Shown piece by piece: positions 61,684 through 64,000 of a DNA stretch of 64,000 nt. How positions within the stretch are numbered: position 1 is the stretch's first letter; each line of letters starts with the position of its first letter. The notes beneath the pieces are model-generated. The model was not told the DNA's origin, made no database searches, and saw nothing but the letters and a program-made list of their open reading frames with translations. Origin of the DNA: Limosilactobacillus sp. (GTDB lineage Bacteria; Bacillota; Bacilli; Lactobacillales; Lactobacillaceae); contig NZ_JAKVPE010000001.1 in the NCBI RefSeq assembly GCF_022482365.1, positions 1,736,001 to 1,800,000 on the forward strand, read 5' to 3'. A program made the translations under genes and the position numbers.

Positions 61684-62133
61684 ATGAAAATCGCTGAACA
61701 AGACAAGCTCAACCCGACCGAAAGTGAGACGCTCCTTGGTATTTGGGAGCGCTCGGTCAAGGCCACCCACGACTTTTTGAGCCCGGCTGAGGTGGCGGCA
61801 ATCAAGGAATACGTTCCCCAGGCCTTTGCCGGGGTGGAACACCTCATCATCGCCAAGGACGATGCCGGCCAGGCGGTGGGCTTTATGGGCATCAACGACA
61901 GGAAGGTCGAGATGCTCTTCATCGACGCCAACCAGCGGGGCCGGGGCGTCGGACGCCGGCTGCTGGAATTTGGGATCCAGCACTACGGGATCGACGAGCT
62001 GGCGGTCAATGAACAGAACCCGCAGGCCCGCGGCTTTTACGAGCACATGGGTTTTACCGTCGTTAAGCGGTCCCCGTTGGACGACCAGGGGAACCCGTAC
62101 CCGATTTTGGAAATGAAGAGGAAAAACAACTAA
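61684..62133 (+). CDS. GNAT-family N-acetyltransferase
   Basis: A 149-residue protein. LLGIWERSVKATHDFLS is the N-terminal helix pair, VEMLFIDANQRGRGVGRRLLEF is strand 4 with the acetyl-CoA loop (R-G-R-G-V-G), and LAVNEQNPQARGFYEHMGF is the C-terminal block. It resembles the YafP/YjaB group of small acetyltransferases; substrate unknown. AGGAGG precedes ATG 61684. Confidence 0.9.
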   Translation: MKIAEQDKLNPTESETLLGIWERSVKATHDFLSPAEVAAIKEYVPQAFAGVEHLIIAKDDAGQAVGFMGINDRKVEMLFIDANQRGRGVGRRLLEFGIQHYGIDELAVNEQNPQARGFYEHMGFTVVKRSPLDDQGNPYPILEMKRKNN

Positions 62134-62139
62134 ACTCAT

Positions 62140-62182
62140 AAAAGCACCAGCAAATCGGTGAGAAGATTTGCTGGTGCTTTTG
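62140..62182 (+). terminator. Terminator after the GNAT gene
   Basis: A 17-bp perfect stem, AAAAGCACCAGCAAATC with GATTTGCTGGTGCTTTT. Confidence 0.9.
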
Positions 62183-62255
62183 CATTTTTGATTGAAATTT
62201 TGCAATCGTCCTTCTATTATTTACAGTGTGTAAATAATGATGAGGGGACAAAAAG

Positions 62256-63584
62256 ATGAGTACTTATTTCAAACAGCACAACCAATTGCTGCTCAACGTT
62301 GGCGGCTTTGCGATTAATTTAATGCCATTCTTGCTGTACCTAATGCTGGTTTCTCGGCACGGGGACGTGGTGTCTGACGCCTTACCATTCGCGCTCTTCT
62401 ATGCTTTTCGTCGGACGGCCCTCTTTGCCGTCCGGGGCGCGCACGACTCTGACAACCTGCTGGGGTGGATTGGCCTTATTGCAGCGCTTAGTGGCTTTGC
62501 GATTGGAATGTTTGGTGAACTCAGTCCCATTTGGTGGGACCTTTCCGCGGCGGGTGCCGGGATCGGGGCGGCCTTTTTCCCGTCAGTCCAAAAACAGTTT
62601 CGCCTGACCCATCGCCAGTCACCAGCGGACCAGCAAAAGGGTAATGCCTGGGTCATGTTGCTTTCCTTGATCGGGCTGATTGCACTGCTGGCCCTGACGG
62701 AACGCCGCTGGCCGGCCCTGTCCTTTGCGGCTTTGCTCCTCTTTGCCCTGGTCGGGTTGATTGGCTTTTACTACGACCCGTTGCGCCATCCGGGGAAGAC
62801 ACGTTTAACCATCAGTGTCCCCAACCTGGTGTTGGCGGTCCTACTGTTTTGTTCCGTTTTCCTAGTGCGGATCGGGCGCAGCCTTGGTACCGGCCAGCCA
62901 GCAATGTGGGGGATCGGCCTGCTGGCGCTGATCGTCGTCGCAATTATCGCGGCTGCACTTTCTAACCGGCCCCACCCGACGGCGACGCCCTGGCCGCTAA
63001 AGCTGCGGCTGATGCTGTTTGGCCTCTGCGCCGATTTTTGCGCGATCTTCAGTGCGGTCTACATCGGCGTCACTTACGGGATCAAGACCTATGCCTGGAT
63101 GGCGGTCGCCTACCTGCTGGCCTTTATCATCGGTGGGCGGCTGGTGCGAGTGCTCTGTGCTCGTCTACCCTTTTCCACGCTGACGACCGAGCTGTTGGGG
63201 ATCGTCGCGGGGCTTTTACTGACCTTCAATTTCTATACCTACTTTGTCGGCATCTTCCTGATCCGGGCCTTTGCTTCCGTCCAAAATCAGGAGGCAATTC
63301 GAGAGTACGACCAGCAGAGCGCGGCCAACAATTCGTACATGGTTTCCTACCGGCTGATGTCCATCGCCGGGTTGACCACCCAGCTGATTCTCTGGCTAAG
63401 CCTGCTGGTGGCGACTCATTTAACCGGCTTTTCCGCAATCCTTGCCGACTTTACCTTTCATCAGCCAACCACCCGTTTTGCCCGGCCACTGCTGATTACC
63501 CAGGTGGTCCTGGCGGTTTGGATGCTGCTCTTTATTTTCTGGATTTACCGTGCCAACCAACCGAAGGAGGAAAACGATGACTAA
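62256..63584 (+). CDS. Twelve-helix MFS-like membrane protein, unknown
   Basis: A 442-residue polytopic protein with about 12 hydrophobic helices in two halves joined by a charged stretch near residue 240. SRHGDVVSDALPFALFYAFRRT and an RGAHDSDN loop are unusual, and the classic MFS motif A is not obvious. It is probably a transporter, possibly a distant MFS relative. AGGGGAC precedes ATG 62256. It overlaps the following TetR gene by 8 bp, so the regulator is made together with it. Confidence 0.7.
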   Translation: MSTYFKQHNQLLLNVGGFAINLMPFLLYLMLVSRHGDVVSDALPFALFYAFRRTALFAVRGAHDSDNLLGWIGLIAALSGFAIGMFGELSPIWWDLSAAGAGIGAAFFPSVQKQFRLTHRQSPADQQKGNAWVMLLSLIGLIALLALTERRWPALSFAALLLFALVGLIGFYYDPLRHPGKTRLTISVPNLVLAVLLFCSVFLVRIGRSLGTGQPAMWGIGLLALIVVAIIAAALSNRPHPTATPWPLKLRLMLFGLCADFCAIFSAVYIGVTYGIKTYAWMAVAYLLAFIIGGRLVRVLCARLPFSTLTTELLGIVAGLLLTFNFYTYFVGIFLIRAFASVQNQEAIREYDQQSAANNSYMVSYRLMSIAGLTTQLILWLSLLVATHLTGFSAILADFTFHQPTTRFARPLLITQVVLAVWMLLFIFWIYRANQPKEENDD

Positions 63585-64000
63585 ACTCAACCGCCAGCTG
63601 ATCATTCAGACCGGCAAAGAACTAATCAGGACTGACCAGCAGCCGACCTTTTCCACGATTGGCCGCTGCCTTGGAGTCCACTCCCAGGCGCTTTACCCAT
63701 ACTTTCAAAACCAGGCTGCCCTTAAGGCCGCGATTGTTAATGATCTCCTGGGACAGCTGATCTCCTTCTGCAAAAAGCAAGCAGAGGATACGGGGCTTCG
63801 TGTCCAGCTGTTGGCGGTACGCAGCCAGGCACTGGCTCATCCCCGCCTGACCCGGTTTGTCCTCAACCAGCTGCAAAACGCACCGGTGATGGTTGCCCAG
63901 GACAGGCTGAAAGAGCTGCGGGAATTGCTGCACGACCTGCTTGCGACAACCTACCGACATTCCCAGGTTCGCTTGCTGGCCAGTCGGACCCTGCGCAGTC
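63577..64000 (+). CDS. TetR/AcrR-like regulator, 3' end beyond window
   Basis: From ATG 63577 (inside the end of the membrane-protein gene, GGAGG upstream) the frame stays open to the window edge, 141 residues. The N-terminus (TKLNRQLIIQTGKELIRTDQ, TFSTIGRCLGVHSQALYPYF) is a TetR-type HTH with Q-A-L-Y-P-Y-F replacing the usual T-F-Y-x-H-F. It is followed by a helical domain. Probably controls the co-transcribed membrane protein. Confidence 0.82.
   Translation, partial: MTKLNRQLIIQTGKELIRTDQQPTFSTIGRCLGVHSQALYPYFQNQAALKAAIVNDLLGQLISFCKKQAEDTGLRVQLLAVRSQALAHPRLTRFVLNQLQNAPVMVAQDRLKELRELLHDLLATTYRHSQVRLLASRTLRS

Noticed and set aside
61174-62205. 343-residue minus-strand frame
   Set aside because: Spans antisense of both a TetR and a GNAT gene and the terminator between them; not a gene.

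Overview
The window looks like chromosome from a Limosilactobacillus-type lactobacillus (reuteri/pontis/oris-like; species not resolved). The grounds are the 16S and 23S sequences, YSIRK/LPQTG mucus-binding surface proteins, a D-lactate dehydrogenase, a methionine T-box operon and moderately high GC coding DNA. No prophage, plasmid-type replication gene or CRISPR array is visible.

Layout. 1-0.8 kb: 3' part of an IS30-family element; a full copy lies inverted at 56.0-57.3 kb. 0.9-5.9 kb: a LysR gene divergent from a nitroreductase/NAD(P)-binding pair, a decayed MarR/aldo-keto reductase operon, asd, and a small acidic protein. 6.4-11.3 and 16.3-21.2 kb: two complete, same-direction 16S-23S-5S operons without spacer tRNAs. 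Between them sit a small membrane protein, an MFS drug exporter, a serine hydrolase, two GNAT acetyltransferases, tRNA-Ala(CGC) and a multi-hairpin element. 21.3-24.4 kb: an AraC regulator and a YczE-like membrane protein, originally convergent, now separated by a TetR plus unknown-gene module bracketed by a perfect 48-bp duplication of their shared terminator. 24.7-31.2 kb: a 2146-residue mucus-binding protein.

31.3-36.1 kb: a two-gene operon (CrtC/lipocalin-like protein plus a small membrane protein resembling transmembrane terpene cyclases) divergent from a TetR gene, then an EamA transporter, an aldo-keto reductase and a PAP2 phosphatase. 36.1-39.0 kb: a PLD-nuclease/helicase/DUF3427-type protein. 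39.1-41.1 kb: a GntR-ABC transporter operon. 41.4-45.0 kb: a second surface protein with 169-residue repeats. 45.2-49.2 kb: an SPC-motif metal P-type ATPase, ldhD, a structured RNA candidate, msrB and two unlisted microproteins. 49.6-53.8 kb: metQ-metN-metI-M20 peptidase behind a T-box with an AUG specifier. 53.9-56.0 kb: manA and a YdcF-like protein. 57.3-64.0 kb: an amidase, then small membrane proteins each paired with a TetR regulator, including a second terpene-cyclase-like paralogue.

The candidates most worth follow-up are the paired membrane terpene-cyclase-like genes (one with a CrtC-like partner), the inserted TetR module with terminator duplication, the structured RNA upstream of msrB, and the PLD-helicase protein. 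All functions are inferred from reading sequence and motifs; no database search was run.
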